Positions 29,408-39,225 of a DNA stretch of 45,872 bases are shown piece after piece. Where the stretch lies: positions 1 through 45,872 of IMG/VR virus record IMGVR_UViG_3300020202_000106; one strand, given 5' to 3'. A program made the translations under genes and the position numbers. Within the stretch, counting starts at the first letter, position 1. Every line of letters begins with the position of its first letter. This DNA comes from a virus. Under the pieces are notes generated by a model. The model did no database searches, was not told where the DNA came from, and worked only from the letters and a program-made list of their open reading frames with translations.

Positions 29408-30739
29408 ATGGCTCAGAACATCATGTACATCACCGACACGGAGTTGGCCGGTGATCTCAAGAACCTCTACCAGGATATTCGGCAGGATCTCGTCCCGATC
29501 GTAACCCCCCTCCTCTCCGCGATCAAGAAGCGGGAGAACAACGGGATCGGGAACGTGCAGTGGGGCGGCAACAACATGCACTTCGACGTGGTCACCCAGC
29601 CCGAAGTCAACTGGAGCTGGTCCACCACGGGACAGCTTCCCTACTCCTCGCAGGCCAAGGAAGTCCAGGGGAACGTGGGCATCGCGCGGTTCTACATCAC
29701 GCGCGCCTTTGACCGCCTCCCGATCGTCGGCACCCAGACGAAGGAAATGGCGTTCATCTCGCTCCGCGAGAAGATCACCCGCGCCTTCGCCCAGGGCTAC
29801 CAGCTCGGTATGCAGGAGGCGTTGCACGGCAACGCCACCGGTGTCAAGGCGATCATCATCACCGCGGCAACCACCGTCTCGATCGTGGTGGAGAAGCCGT
29901 ACGGCGTGACCGGCGCCGGCCAGGGCGGCCTCTGGCTCAAGCCCGGGATGTACGTCACCGCCTACGACGCGACCGGCGTCACCAACCGCGGCACGGCGCA
30001 GATCTCGGCGGTCGGCAACGTGCTCACGTCGGCCACCGGGGTCTGTACGCTGACGCTCGCGACCGGCATCTCCAACATGGCCGCGACCGATCTGATCGTG
30101 CAGGCCAACCAGTCCGGCGACGCCCTCAACGCCTACTGCAACGGTCTGATCAACATCACCAATCGGGGCGGGGCGTACACGACGCTGCACGCGCTCTCGG
30201 CCGCGACCTACGGCCGCTGGGATGCGACCAAGTACACCGCGGGTACCCAGGTCGGCCCGACCTGCGAGGAGATGGACATCTGGACCCTCGCAACCGACCT
30301 GTTCGCGAAGTCCGGCATGAACGCGACGGTCAATCCGAGCGAGTACCTGATCGTCACCACGTTCGGCATCGGCAAGCAACTGATCCAGTCGGTCCTTGGA
30401 CAGCGGACGATGCCCGTGTCCGGGTCGCAGAAGATCAAGCTGCCGAACGGCTACGAGTGCGAGACCATCCTCGGCATCCCGCTGGTGATGGACCCGTACT
30501 GCCCGCTCGGAACGCTCTACCTGCTGCACCTCCCGTCGCTGTTCTGGGTCGATGCGCTCGACTGGTCGCCCGTGCAGTACGAGTCCTCGGGCACCGTGCG
30601 GTTTGTCGCCGGCCAGGACGCCTTCGAGATCTCGATGGCCCAGTATCTCAACGTCGGGACCAAGCAGCGCAATGCCCACGGGTCGATCATCAGTTACACC
30701 GACTCGCAGGCGTACAACTGGAACGTCAGCAACGGGTAA
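29408..30739 (+). CDS. major capsid protein
   Basis: 443 residues. Gene position after the scaffold, size, and a beta-rich HK97-like sequence (VNWSWSTTGQLPYSSQAKEV, FYITRAFDRLPIVG, EALHGNATGVKAIIITAATT) support it. TYGRWDATKYTAGTQVGPTCEE and the long hydrophobic-turn C-terminus are consistent with P22/T7-like phage coat proteins. The protein is the main building block of the icosahedral head. Confidence 0.85.
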   Translation: MAQNIMYITDTELAGDLKNLYQDIRQDLVPIVTPLLSAIKKRENNGIGNVQWGGNNMHFDVVTQPEVNWSWSTTGQLPYSSQAKEVQGNVGIARFYITRAFDRLPIVGTQTKEMAFISLREKITRAFAQGYQLGMQEALHGNATGVKAIIITAATTVSIVVEKPYGVTGAGQGGLWLKPGMYVTAYDATGVTNRGTAQISAVGNVLTSATGVCTLTLATGISNMAATDLIVQANQSGDALNAYCNGLINITNRGGAYTTLHALSAATYGRWDATKYTAGTQVGPTCEEMDIWTLATDLFAKSGMNATVNPSEYLIVTTFGIGKQLIQSVLGQRTMPVSGSQKIKLPNGYECETILGIPLVMDPYCPLGTLYLLHLPSLFWVDALDWSPVQYESSGTVRFVAGQDAFEISMAQYLNVGTKQRNAHGSIISYTDSQAYNWNVSNG

Positions 30740-30843
30740 CCGCCCTGACGGACCCGCGATGGGCATACATCGCGTGACGGACCGGAGGGCGCCGGTGCCC
30801 AACATGCCGGCCGGCGCACCGCACGATGGAAGGAGGGTGGGAC

Positions 30844-30874
30844 GGAGGACTCGAGCGGTGGGGCTCGGGCCTCC
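30844..30874 (+). promoter_or_regulatory. long imperfect hairpin after the capsid gene
   Basis: GGAGG-act-CGAGC, loop, GCTCG-gg-CCTCC folds into two stacked stems in the 207-bp gap between the capsid gene (ends 30739) and 30947. It lacks a T tract. It may attenuate transcription so that the capsid mRNA exceeds the downstream tail mRNA. I see no gene in this gap. Confidence 0.5.
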
Positions 30875-30946
30875 ACCCCTCCGACCCGACAGTAGCAGAT
30901 CGGTCCCACCACACAACGATCGCCGGGAGGCGAACGGAGGGTCCTC

Positions 30947-31408
30947 ATGGGTGCATTCACGAAGAAGGACGCGAACTGGCCGCGGAACTTCCGTCCGCGT
31001 CCCGGCAGTTTCGCCACGATGTTCGCCGTGCTCGGTGCGGCGATCGGCACCGGCGGTGTCGCACTCACCGGCACGGCCACCACCACCATCTACGTACCCG
31101 TCCCCGCGGCCCGCGTGTTTTCGGTGACCTCCGCGGGCATCCAGGGACCAACCCCGGCGGACGGGTCGGGGAACATCACGGCCCAGCTCATCCGGAACAA
31201 CGCGGGCACACCGGTCACGCTGACGGCGGCGACGTCGATTAAGGCCGCCGTGCTCACGTCCGACTGCACCGATTGGCCGATCACCGCCACGGACCAGAAC
31301 CGCACCTGCAACGCCGGCGACACGCTCCGGTGGGAAGTGGTCGCCGCGGCCACCGTCGGAACCGCTCCCCAGATCACGGGCGTGGTAGAAATCGCGATCC
31401 AATACTGA
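30947..31408 (+). CDS. head-associated protein candidate, 153 aa
   Basis: MGAFTKKDANWPRNFRPRPG then glycine/threonine/valine-rich beta strands (GTGGVALTGTATTTIYVPVP, ITAQLIRNNAGTPVTLTAATS). Position directly after the capsid gene suggests a decoration protein. Unrecognised; ribosome binding site GGAGG at 30929 and GGAGGG close to the start. Confidence 0.6.
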   Translation: MGAFTKKDANWPRNFRPRPGSFATMFAVLGAAIGTGGVALTGTATTTIYVPVPAARVFSVTSAGIQGPTPADGSGNITAQLIRNNAGTPVTLTAATSIKAAVLTSDCTDWPITATDQNRTCNAGDTLRWEVVAAATVGTAPQITGVVEIAIQY

Positions 31409-31430
31409 GTCTCAGACGAGGTCACTGACC

Positions 31431-32048
31431 ATGGGAGCCAGCATCATGCAGCACACGCACGTCCCGGCCGAGAACGGTCCCGCCAGCGTCATCTACGCCG
31501 GCAACTCGGGCGCGGCGCTCATCACCCCGGTGGGGCACCCGATTCCGCCCACGGACGTCGTGCGCGAGCTCGCCATGGTCAGCCCGCGCCTGCGCATCGA
31601 GTGGGTCCCCGGCGCCTACGGGCAGAGCTACTTCGGTCTGAAGGAGCGCTGGCGCGATGGAGACGCCCGCTGGCAGCACGTTCGCTCGGGCGCCATGCCG
31701 GAGGAGAACGCCTTCGATCTGGTGTCCCGGTTCCCCCGGGAGATGCCGACCAGCGAGATGGTCTCGTGGGTTCGGAACCACTATGGCGAGCGCAACATTC
31801 CCGACGACCCGGGCGCCGCCGCCGACAAACTGATCGAGGAGGCAATGAAGCTCCGTCGGCTGGCGGAGCAACGCACCGTCGACGAGGCCGTGGAGACCGG
31901 CACGCGTCGGATCCTCGATGAGTCCGACCATCTTCGGCGGGTCCAGGCCGGCGTAGAACGCGCGCATCCGATGGTATCGGGCACCGACTTCGCACCGGGG
32001 GCGCCGCCGGACCTTCCGGACGCACCGAAGCGCCTCATCGAGCGGTAG
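31431..32048 (+). CDS. hypothetical virion-region protein, 205 aa
   Basis: MGASIMQHTHVPAENG, then a folded part (LRIEWVPGAYGQSYFGLKERWRD) and a helical C-terminus (DKLIEEAMKLRRLAEQRTVDEAVE). Unrecognised. It lies between capsid-associated and adaptor genes, so a head or connector role is plausible. Confidence 0.65.
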   Translation: MGASIMQHTHVPAENGPASVIYAGNSGAALITPVGHPIPPTDVVRELAMVSPRLRIEWVPGAYGQSYFGLKERWRDGDARWQHVRSGAMPEENAFDLVSRFPREMPTSEMVSWVRNHYGERNIPDDPGAAADKLIEEAMKLRRLAEQRTVDEAVETGTRRILDESDHLRRVQAGVERAHPMVSGTDFAPGAPPDLPDAPKRLIER

Positions 32049-32052
32049 CGGG

Positions 32053-32748
32053 ATGTCGATGACCGTGGCTGAGATGCTGGAGATGACCCGCAACGTCATG
32101 AACGCCGCGGGCTCCACGCAATGGTCCGATACCAACGAGCTGGAGCCGTGGCTCGGGGTGGCGCATTGGGCTGAGTGGGCAGACCTGCTCAACACAAACA
32201 ATGCTCTGTTGATGCAGACGGTCACGGTCACACAGGATGCGAACGGACAGTTCGATCTCTCGTCGCTCAATACGGGGTCAGGCAACACCGCGAAGTACTG
32301 GTACCGCATCTTGGCGGTCGCGTCCCCCTCGACATCGGCAGGGGTGCTGTCCTTCTATTACCGGGAGTCGCGGTTCCAGGACTTTCCGAATCCGCAGCCC
32401 AATACGTCGCTACCGTACGTGTGGTATCGGTTCGGATCAAAGATCCAGATCTTGCCGATCGCGGCCGGCCAGAGCATGTCGGTCACGGTGAACTACCGTC
32501 CTCCCCGCGCCGATCAACTCGCGTCGAACAGCGATACGGTCGAGTTCCCAGAGGGCTACGAGAAGATCGTTCCGTGGCGGGCGGCATCGATGGCGCTGCT
32601 CAAGGGGGGAAACGAAACGCAAGCGTCTCGCGACATCACGGCCCAGTGGCAGGCGATGCACGATGCTATGCTGCTCGACCTTGGCCGCCAGTCCACGTGG
32701 CCGATAACGGCGCGGTCGTTCGACACCCCTGATATGTGGGGGGGGTGA
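32053..32748 (+). CDS. head-tail adaptor protein (P22 gp4-like position)
   Basis: 231 residues. MTVAEMLEMTRNVMNAAGSTQW, beta region (FYYRESRFQDFPNPQPNTSL, YVWYRFGSKIQILPI) and a helical end (EFPEGYEKIVPWRAASMALL, DITAQWQAMHDAMLLDLGRQ). This layout resembles phage adaptor proteins that bridge the portal and the tail. Start could be ATG 32053 or the second ATG at 32059. Confidence 0.7.
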   Translation: MSMTVAEMLEMTRNVMNAAGSTQWSDTNELEPWLGVAHWAEWADLLNTNNALLMQTVTVTQDANGQFDLSSLNTGSGNTAKYWYRILAVASPSTSAGVLSFYYRESRFQDFPNPQPNTSLPYVWYRFGSKIQILPIAAGQSMSVTVNYRPPRADQLASNSDTVEFPEGYEKIVPWRAASMALLKGGNETQASRDITAQWQAMHDAMLLDLGRQSTWPITARSFDTPDMWGG

Positions 32749-32750
32749 CC

Positions 32751-34340
32751 ATGGGACGGCGAAAGCTCACCGACCAGCAGGCGGGATTCGCCGGGGGACT
32801 GAACTCCGTCTCGGATCCCGCATTCCTGCGGCCGGACCAGGCGCGGCAGATGGCCAACTTCCGTCTGTCGAACTACGGGGCGGCGCTCAAGCGACTCGGC
32901 ACGGCGCTGACGACAACGGCGGCAATCACCACCTTCACGGCGGCCAACGTTGGAGGCATGTACTGGCCCGCGCAGGGACGCGTCTACCTCTTCGCCGCCT
33001 CCCCCGCGTCCACGGCGCTCAACGCCTACCGTGGCGCCGCCGCCCTTCCGGCGGCGAGTGTCTGGTCCGACCTCGGTGCGCTTCCCCAATGGCGACCCGT
33101 GCTGTTCTCCGACGGCACGAACGAGGTGATGTACGTGGCCGGCGACAGCTCCGCGCGGGTCCGCAAGATCGCGTCGAACGGAACCACGATTACATCGCTG
33201 GGCGCGACCACCGCCCAGGTCAAGGGGCTGTGCGTCTACAACGACCGGTTATGGGGATGGTCGGGCAACATCCTGTACTACTCCAATCTGTCGTCCGCGA
33301 CCGGGTCGACCGGCGGCGATTCGTTGGGCGACGATGCGGCTGGAGGCGGCCGGATCGTTGTCCGGACCTTCGGGGCCGCGGACATCATCGCGTGCGCTCC
33401 GGTCAACGGCTCGCTACTGATCTTCCACGCGCAGGGCATCTCCGTCCTAACGGGGTGGGGCCAAGACGACACGCAGATCGCACCGCAGGTGCTCAGTAGT
33501 GATGTTGGTATGTCCACTGGAACGGCCAGTGCGTTGTGCGTCGCCAACACCGCGTCTGAGGGGAACGTCGCCTATTTTCTCTCCGATCTTGGCGCCTACG
33601 CGACGACCGGATCTGACGTCCGACCGCTCGGCACACCAGACCGACCAGACCCGCTCGTGCCGCTGATTCGCGGGAGTGGGTTTCAATTGCGGCACGCGAG
33701 CGTGGCGTTCAACCGACCGTTTAATGAAGTCTGGTTCTACGCGCATGGGGCCGGGATCTACGTCTATAACGTGACTCTCGGCGCCTGGTCAGGTCCCTTC
33801 ACAGGAACATACGGCACAGATACGGGGGGGACGCGCGCGGTCGCCTTCTTCGACGTCCTCGACGACCTTGGACGGACCCACCTCTGGCGGATTGCCCAGA
33901 ACGTCGGCAACAGCGGACTGTGGGTGGGAGCATGTGACTACGGCAGTACCCATAAGGACGATGCGAAGCCCAATGGGGCCGGAGGGGTGACTGGGGGCAC
34001 CAGCATCACCGCGACGCTGCAACTACACCGTCTGTTTTGCAGTGATCGTGTGTTCGCCAAGTCCTTTCGATGGGTTAACCTGCTGGCGACACTGCCGACC
34101 GGGGATACTCGTCCCACCGTCGTGTTCTCCACGCCGATCGGTGGGGCCACCACGCACACCCTAGGGGCCCTGACTGGCGTGCAGTCGCCCTACTATCTGT
34201 CGCCGGGGGGGCAGGGGGCGTACCTCGACGCGACGATTTCGGATGTCACGACAACAGGGGTGTCCGACGTGTCCCTCGGGACCGTTCCCGCCATCTACGA
34301 GCTGGCGGACGTTCAGGCGAATCTGCTGGGGCGCCGTTGA
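32751..34340 (+). CDS. tail hub / DNA stabilisation protein (P22 gp10-like)
   Basis: 529 residues. Opening KLTDQQAGFAGGLNSVSDPAF then LRPDQARQMANFRLSNYGAALKRLGT is characteristic of P22 gp10-like packaged-DNA stabilisation/tail hub proteins, which have a beta-propeller-like body. The rest is repetitive beta structure (NSGLWVGACDYG, GVWFYAHGAGIYVYN). It sits between the adaptor and the tailspike as expected. ATG 32751 is preferred over 32736 because of the GGGGGG-TGACC spacing. Confidence 0.75.
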   Translation: MGRRKLTDQQAGFAGGLNSVSDPAFLRPDQARQMANFRLSNYGAALKRLGTALTTTAAITTFTAANVGGMYWPAQGRVYLFAASPASTALNAYRGAAALPAASVWSDLGALPQWRPVLFSDGTNEVMYVAGDSSARVRKIASNGTTITSLGATTAQVKGLCVYNDRLWGWSGNILYYSNLSSATGSTGGDSLGDDAAGGGRIVVRTFGAADIIACAPVNGSLLIFHAQGISVLTGWGQDDTQIAPQVLSSDVGMSTGTASALCVANTASEGNVAYFLSDLGAYATTGSDVRPLGTPDRPDPLVPLIRGSGFQLRHASVAFNRPFNEVWFYAHGAGIYVYNVTLGAWSGPFTGTYGTDTGGTRAVAFFDVLDDLGRTHLWRIAQNVGNSGLWVGACDYGSTHKDDAKPNGAGGVTGGTSITATLQLHRLFCSDRVFAKSFRWVNLLATLPTGDTRPTVVFSTPIGGATTHTLGALTGVQSPYYLSPGGQGAYLDATISDVTTTGVSDVSLGTVPAIYELADVQANLLGRR

Positions 34341-34342
34341 CC

Positions 34343-35926
34343 ATGGCCGTCTACCGCCGCTTCCGCTACCAGCCCTTCTCGCCGCCAGAGGAGTACGACC
34401 ACGGCAAGGAGTTGCGTGAACGCAAGCTCGTGGCACAGGGCATTCCCTACCCCATCGAGGTCGACATCCGCGACTTCGCGCGCGGATCGATCGTGAAGCG
34501 GGACGACGACATCGCGCCCTACGTCAACCAGGCGCTCGCCGAGGCGCCCGGCCACGCGATCTACATCCCGAAGCACACGAGCTTCTACACCGCAGCCTCC
34601 CGGATTGTGGTGACCGGCTATAGCACGATCGTCGGGGAGTGGGGGCCCGGATACCAGTCAGCCACCTATATCAAGTTCATCAACGGCTCCGGGTTCCTCC
34701 TCACCGGCTATACACGGTTGGCGAACTTGATGATTCGGGGTCCGCGAACCGACATCAACGAGACGGCGAGCAGCGTTCCGGAACTTGGGACGTTCGGCAG
34801 CATTGGCGTGGCCACCGGCGGCGACGGCAGCTACGACAGCGGCTTAGGCTCCACCATCGATCATGTCTCGATCGAGAACTTCGCGACGGGATTCTGGACG
34901 GGGAACGGCGCGTCGTCCGGCGGTCAGTCGTATTTCAAGTTCGGGAACCTGTTCATCAACTATTGCTGCGTTGGACTGGCCGTAACGGGCGCGACGACAG
35001 ACTTCCGCGCCCAGACCCTCTCGATCTTGAGTTGCGCGCGCGACGCCATCTACGGGGGATCCGGCACCGGGGGCGGCTATCGCAATATCGAGATCGCCAA
35101 TCTCATCGTCGAAGCCTGTGGGAGCACGGCGGTCAGCAGCACGGGCTACGACCGCACCAAAGCGGGCGTCCGGCTCCAGGCGGTCACGAAGGCCCGATTC
35201 TTCAACGTGTACTCGGAAGGGACGACCTGGTCGTGTGAGAAGGGAGCGCTCCTCGATCTAAATGGGGCGCACCTCCAGACCACGCATCTGTGGGGAGAAG
35301 GCGCGATTCTGCTCAACAACTCCCCCGGCGACCCGATCGACATCTCGCCCGATCCCGATGTCGCGACGGCGTGGACGGCGTCCAATTGCACCGTCACGGC
35401 CAACAATACGCCAGGTGAGCCGCAGTGTTTCCGGATTCAGTCCACAGCGGCGCCCGGCACCAACGTGCAGATCAGCATCAGTAACGTCCCGCTATCGAGA
35501 TACACGGACCCGGTCGCGACGACCTACAACGGCGCCGATGAGGTAGCCCGCGCGTGGCTCACGGCGACGTTCTGGATCCGCTTCGACACGAACCCGCCCA
35601 CGACACCATGGGGCGGCACGGGCTTCAATCCTTCGTTCGCAGTGCGAAACGTGGGGGCCACGTCGGGCGATTCGCTGGGGCTGGTGACGCTCGATCAGAC
35701 GGAGATCAACTTCGCGGACAACGGGTGGCACCGGCTCAACATCATGAACGAGCTGCGGTTTGGAACAAGCTACATCCAGGGCTCGCTGGCAACGCTCGAC
35801 GTCGTGTTGGTGTTCCGCAGCTCAGGGAGCGCCGTGAACTACGACCCTGGCACCGGGGGGACCGCGCTCGACGTGTACTACAAGCCGCCCCAGGTCACGC
35901 TGTACACCATCCCGCAGGCGAGTTGA
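34343..35926 (+). CDS. tailspike with beta-helix
   Basis: 527 residues. N-terminal head-binding part (MAVYRRFRYQPFSPPEEYDHG), then parallel beta-helix features: ALAEAPGHAIYIPKHTSFYTAAS, RIVVTGYSTIVGEWGPG, SGLGSTIDHVSIENFATGFW, FGNLFINYCCVGLAVTGATTD. C-terminal beta-sandwich (AWLTATFWIRFDTNPP, GWHRLNIMNELRFG). This is the expected receptor-binding and probably polysaccharide-degrading protein. Catalytic residues cannot be assigned from sequence alone. ATG 34343 is preferred to TTG 34337. Confidence 0.85.
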   Translation: MAVYRRFRYQPFSPPEEYDHGKELRERKLVAQGIPYPIEVDIRDFARGSIVKRDDDIAPYVNQALAEAPGHAIYIPKHTSFYTAASRIVVTGYSTIVGEWGPGYQSATYIKFINGSGFLLTGYTRLANLMIRGPRTDINETASSVPELGTFGSIGVATGGDGSYDSGLGSTIDHVSIENFATGFWTGNGASSGGQSYFKFGNLFINYCCVGLAVTGATTDFRAQTLSILSCARDAIYGGSGTGGGYRNIEIANLIVEACGSTAVSSTGYDRTKAGVRLQAVTKARFFNVYSEGTTWSCEKGALLDLNGAHLQTTHLWGEGAILLNNSPGDPIDISPDPDVATAWTASNCTVTANNTPGEPQCFRIQSTAAPGTNVQISISNVPLSRYTDPVATTYNGADEVARAWLTATFWIRFDTNPPTTPWGGTGFNPSFAVRNVGATSGDSLGLVTLDQTEINFADNGWHRLNIMNELRFGTSYIQGSLATLDVVLVFRSSGSAVNYDPGTGGTALDVYYKPPQVTLYTIPQAS

Positions 35927-35938
35927 GGAGCACTCACG

Positions 35939-36793
35939 ATGCCCAAGTACGCGTTCCAGCATCCAACGACGGGCCAGTGGCACTACCCGCTCCCCGACGA
36001 CTCGGGATGGACGACGGATCCGAACCGGGCGAAGCCGGGGCACCAGGCCGGCGGTCAGATGACACTGCCGCGAGGGGCCGTTCCCGCGTCGCAGGCGCCG
36101 ACGCGGCTCCCGTATGTCCAAGGCCCGTTGAACCCCTTCAGTACGCCCACGCGCGGCGGTGGTTCAAACTTTGGTTTCAACAGCCCGACGCAGCCAACGA
36201 CCCCAGGCGGCGGTGGAGGGAACGCACTCGGGATTAACGGTTTGTCGTGGTCGGATCTGCTCGCCCTTCTCGGCGCCGGAGTCAGCGCGTACACGACGTA
36301 CCGCCAAGGCGAGCAGGGCCGTGATCAGCAGGGCGAGCAGTTCGACAAGACCTATCAACTCCAGTCGGAACAGATGCAGCGGAATGCCGCGATCCAGGCG
36401 GCGGACCGTATCAATCGCGCACCGATGGCTGATCGCGCGCAGTACCTCGCCATGAACCAGGCCGCGCCGACTCCATTCCAGCCGCGCGACTACACCCGGG
36501 GGCTCTCGCAGATCCGCGGAAACGCCACCGGGGGCGCCGCCGCGCAGCTCGCCGCCAACGCTGAGGCGGCATCCAAGTACGAGCCGGGCGCTGGCGGGGT
36601 GAACTCCGATGTCTACCGGATGATTCTGTCAAAGATGGGCTATCCGGAAGCGGCCGTGAGCCGGGCACCGCAGACTCCCAGCGCCGCAGCACAACCGGCG
36701 CCGCTCCCCGCGCCGACGGGGGCCGTCCAGCCCTTTGAGCCGTACCAGCCAACCGCGATCCCGCGCCGACGTCCGATGTTGACGCCCTACTGA
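35939..36793 (+). CDS. internal/ejection protein candidate 1
   Basis: 284 residues. N-terminal MPKYAFQHPTTGQWHYPLPDDSGW, proline/glycine-rich linkers, a hydrophobic GLSWSDLLALLGAGVSAYTTY segment and a glutamine-rich helix (QGRDQQGEQFDKTYQLQSEQ). The position after the tailspike, low-complexity linkers and short membrane-like helix match podovirus ejected proteins. Homology not recognised. Confidence 0.65.
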   Translation: MPKYAFQHPTTGQWHYPLPDDSGWTTDPNRAKPGHQAGGQMTLPRGAVPASQAPTRLPYVQGPLNPFSTPTRGGGSNFGFNSPTQPTTPGGGGGNALGINGLSWSDLLALLGAGVSAYTTYRQGEQGRDQQGEQFDKTYQLQSEQMQRNAAIQAADRINRAPMADRAQYLAMNQAAPTPFQPRDYTRGLSQIRGNATGGAAAQLAANAEAASKYEPGAGGVNSDVYRMILSKMGYPEAAVSRAPQTPSAAAQPAPLPAPTGAVQPFEPYQPTAIPRRRPMLTPY

Positions 36794-36806
36794 CGAGGAC
36801 CCAACG

Positions 36807-38033
36807 ATGAGGAACGGCGTGATGCCGTACCGCTACGACCAGGAGCCCGACGATGAGCGTGCCACTACCGGCGCGCCGCAGCTCACAGGGCCACACGGCT
36901 ACCAACCCGTTCAATCGGAGACGCCACCGGGCGGAGATACTCAGTCGCGCCGTCCGGAGGCAGCCCGCGCCGCGGGCCTCGCCGCGCAGGCCATGCCGCA
37001 CGCACCGCAGCAGACGTTTGCCCAGATGCGCGATGCGGGCATCGCTCGGCCCCCCGCTCCTGCCCCAGGACCAGCCCCATCCGCCAACGCGCGCCAAAAG
37101 GACATCGACGCGTACCGAGCGGCGAATCCCTGGTTCCAAGGGACCGACGAGAACGCGGTGGCGAACTTCGACCACGACAACCTCTGGCGGCAGCAGCAGC
37201 AGGAGCAGGGACAGCCGTTGCCAGACTACTGGGCCAACTACTTCGGCAATACCGACGCGTCAGGGATGACGAGCGCCCCAGTACGATCCGACGAGCGGCC
37301 CGTGGACGCGATTCTGACGCGCTACGAGCAGCCGCCCGCGACGATTCCCGCTGCCGGTCCGCCGATCACCACAAGCTACGGCGGCGGGGGCCCTCATCCT
37401 GGGGCAGCCCCATCGCCAGTGGCACCCCCGCTGCCGGGGGGTGGGGGTCAGGCGGGGCAAGGTGCGGGGTACATGGCACCGGCGAACGCGTCGACCTTCG
37501 ACCTGCTTACCGCGCTCACCGGTGGGGCGCAGGGCCAAGGGGCGGGATCGGCTGTTCAGAAAGCCACGCAACAGTCCATCCTCGACCTCCTCACCAATCC
37601 ATCACCCTACGGAACGCAACAGGTGAAGGACCTGTTTGGGTCGCTCGGCGGGGAGATCGACGACGAGTACGCGCTCAAGCAGTCCGCGCTGGATGAGGAG
37701 ATGGCGCGCCGTGGCCTCGGTGTCTCGACGAACAAAGCCGGTCGGCTGAACGACCTGAACATCGGACGACGCGATGCGAAGACGCGCTTGGCGGGCCAAC
37801 TCGCGCAGGACTACGCGCGCTCACTCGGTGACTACCGCCTCGGGGCGATCGGCGCGGGCAACACCGTCGGCACCCAGGCACAGCGGGACAACTTGGACTG
37901 GCTCGGCGCGCTAATGGGCTACGGCCAGCAGGCGTTCACCAATGACCTCGCGACCAACGCGCAGAACATGAGCGCCGAGAACAGCTACCGCGACTACATC
38001 CTGCGTCTGTTGGGCGCGGGGTACGGAGGGTAA
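36807..38033 (+). CDS. internal/ejection protein candidate 2
   Basis: 408 residues, rich in Q, A, P and G. The N-terminal half is disordered; the C-terminal half is helical (LKQSALDEEMARRGLGVSTN, KTRLAGQLAQDYARSLGDYR) ending DYILRLLGAGYGG. Pattern similar to phage ejection proteins. Homology not recognised. GAGGACCC precedes the start. Confidence 0.65.
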   Translation: MRNGVMPYRYDQEPDDERATTGAPQLTGPHGYQPVQSETPPGGDTQSRRPEAARAAGLAAQAMPHAPQQTFAQMRDAGIARPPAPAPGPAPSANARQKDIDAYRAANPWFQGTDENAVANFDHDNLWRQQQQEQGQPLPDYWANYFGNTDASGMTSAPVRSDERPVDAILTRYEQPPATIPAAGPPITTSYGGGGPHPGAAPSPVAPPLPGGGGQAGQGAGYMAPANASTFDLLTALTGGAQGQGAGSAVQKATQQSILDLLTNPSPYGTQQVKDLFGSLGGEIDDEYALKQSALDEEMARRGLGVSTNKAGRLNDLNIGRRDAKTRLAGQLAQDYARSLGDYRLGAIGAGNTVGTQAQRDNLDWLGALMGYGQQAFTNDLATNAQNMSAENSYRDYILRLLGAGYGG

Positions 38034-38037
38034 CCCG

Positions 38038-39225
38038 ATGCCGTCAGGACTGGCTCTCCTCGCAGGGCTCGGTCGGGGCGCGTCCTCGCTGTCCGAACGC
38101 ATGGACCAGCGCGCACAAGAACAGGCAGCGGCCGAGTTGGCCAAACAGGCGCGGGAGCGCCAGGCCGCGCTCGACGCGTTGCAGCGACTCAGCACCCTCG
38201 AGGGAATCGGCGGCTCAGAGATCCCACCGGGGACCGACCCTGCGCAGTATCTCGGCGAGTATTCGGCGGGGCTGGGGTCGGATCCCCTGGCGACGATGAT
38301 GGGGAAGCCGCGCACCGTCAACATCGGAGGCGTGGACATCCTGATTGACCCGAACCGGACGGCGCGGGCGATCGAGCAGCGACGCTTAGCGTCCCAACCC
38401 GGGGACGAACCGCTGGAACCAGTCGAAGGGCCGGACGGTCGGCCCGTGTACGCCCCTCGCTCGCAGGCGGCTGGCAAACCAGTCCCGACCAAGCCGCAGA
38501 CCGCATCGCAACAGCAATGGGAGGCGATTCGCGATCGAGTCTCGGCGTTGACGGCTGGTGGCATGAAGCTGGCCGAAGCCAACCGGCAGGCGCGCCTAGA
38601 ACTGGGGGCGGCGCCGGAGGCCGCGCCGGGCATCACCTACGTCCAGGGCACCAACCCGACGACGGGTGATCCAGAGATCTTCTCGGCGCCCACCCGGGGC
38701 ACGCCCACGTTAAACCCTACCGGCGTCAAGCCACGGGAGCCGGGATCGACCGGTGGCGCGCAAATCCGGAAGGCGGTGGCCGAGAATCGGGCCATTCTCT
38801 CCGTCATCGACACCGCAGAGCGAGAACTGGCAAAGCACCCCCAAGCGGTCGGGCTCAAGCGGGCCGTTTCGGACGTGCTGCCGGGTGGCGTGGGGGACTA
38901 TATCAACCAGCGGGCTGACCCCGCGGGCGTACCAGCGCGATCTGCCATCGCGAACGTCGGATCGTTGCAGATCAAGCTACGCTCTGGCGCCGTCGTCACC
39001 GCTGCCGAGTTTCCGCGCCTTGCTCCGTTCGTTCCTCGGGTGGGTGACACCCCGCAAACCATTCGCACCAAGTTGCAGCAACTCCGCGCTGAACTGACCA
39101 AGTACATCGCGGAGTTAGAAGGCGAGGCCAGCGCCGACGACCAACCTGCGACCGCGCCACCGAAGGCGAAGCCCGCAGGCCGGGACTACGGAATCTTTGG
39201 CCGGCCGCCGGAGGGTGACGAATGA
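38038..39225 (+). CDS. internal/ejection protein candidate 3
   Basis: 395 residues. MPSGLALLAGLGRGASSLSERM, with alanine/glutamine-rich coiled coil (DQRAQEQAAAELAKQARERQ), an extended middle and a helical C-terminal domain (RKAVAENRAILSVIDTAERE, LQQLRAELTKYIAELEGEAS). It is followed by an overlapping ejection-type gene. Role inferred from location and composition. Confidence 0.65.
   Translation: MPSGLALLAGLGRGASSLSERMDQRAQEQAAAELAKQARERQAALDALQRLSTLEGIGGSEIPPGTDPAQYLGEYSAGLGSDPLATMMGKPRTVNIGGVDILIDPNRTARAIEQRRLASQPGDEPLEPVEGPDGRPVYAPRSQAAGKPVPTKPQTASQQQWEAIRDRVSALTAGGMKLAEANRQARLELGAAPEAAPGITYVQGTNPTTGDPEIFSAPTRGTPTLNPTGVKPREPGSTGGAQIRKAVAENRAILSVIDTAERELAKHPQAVGLKRAVSDVLPGGVGDYINQRADPAGVPARSAIANVGSLQIKLRSGAVVTAAEFPRLAPFVPRVGDTPQTIRTKLQQLRAELTKYIAELEGEASADDQPATAPPKAKPAGRDYGIFGRPPEGDE

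Noticed and set aside
29225-31402. 725-codon minus-strand open frame
   Set aside because: It is antisense to the capsid and neighbouring genes, has repetitive arginine/glycine composition and no ribosome binding site; a GC-rich shadow frame.
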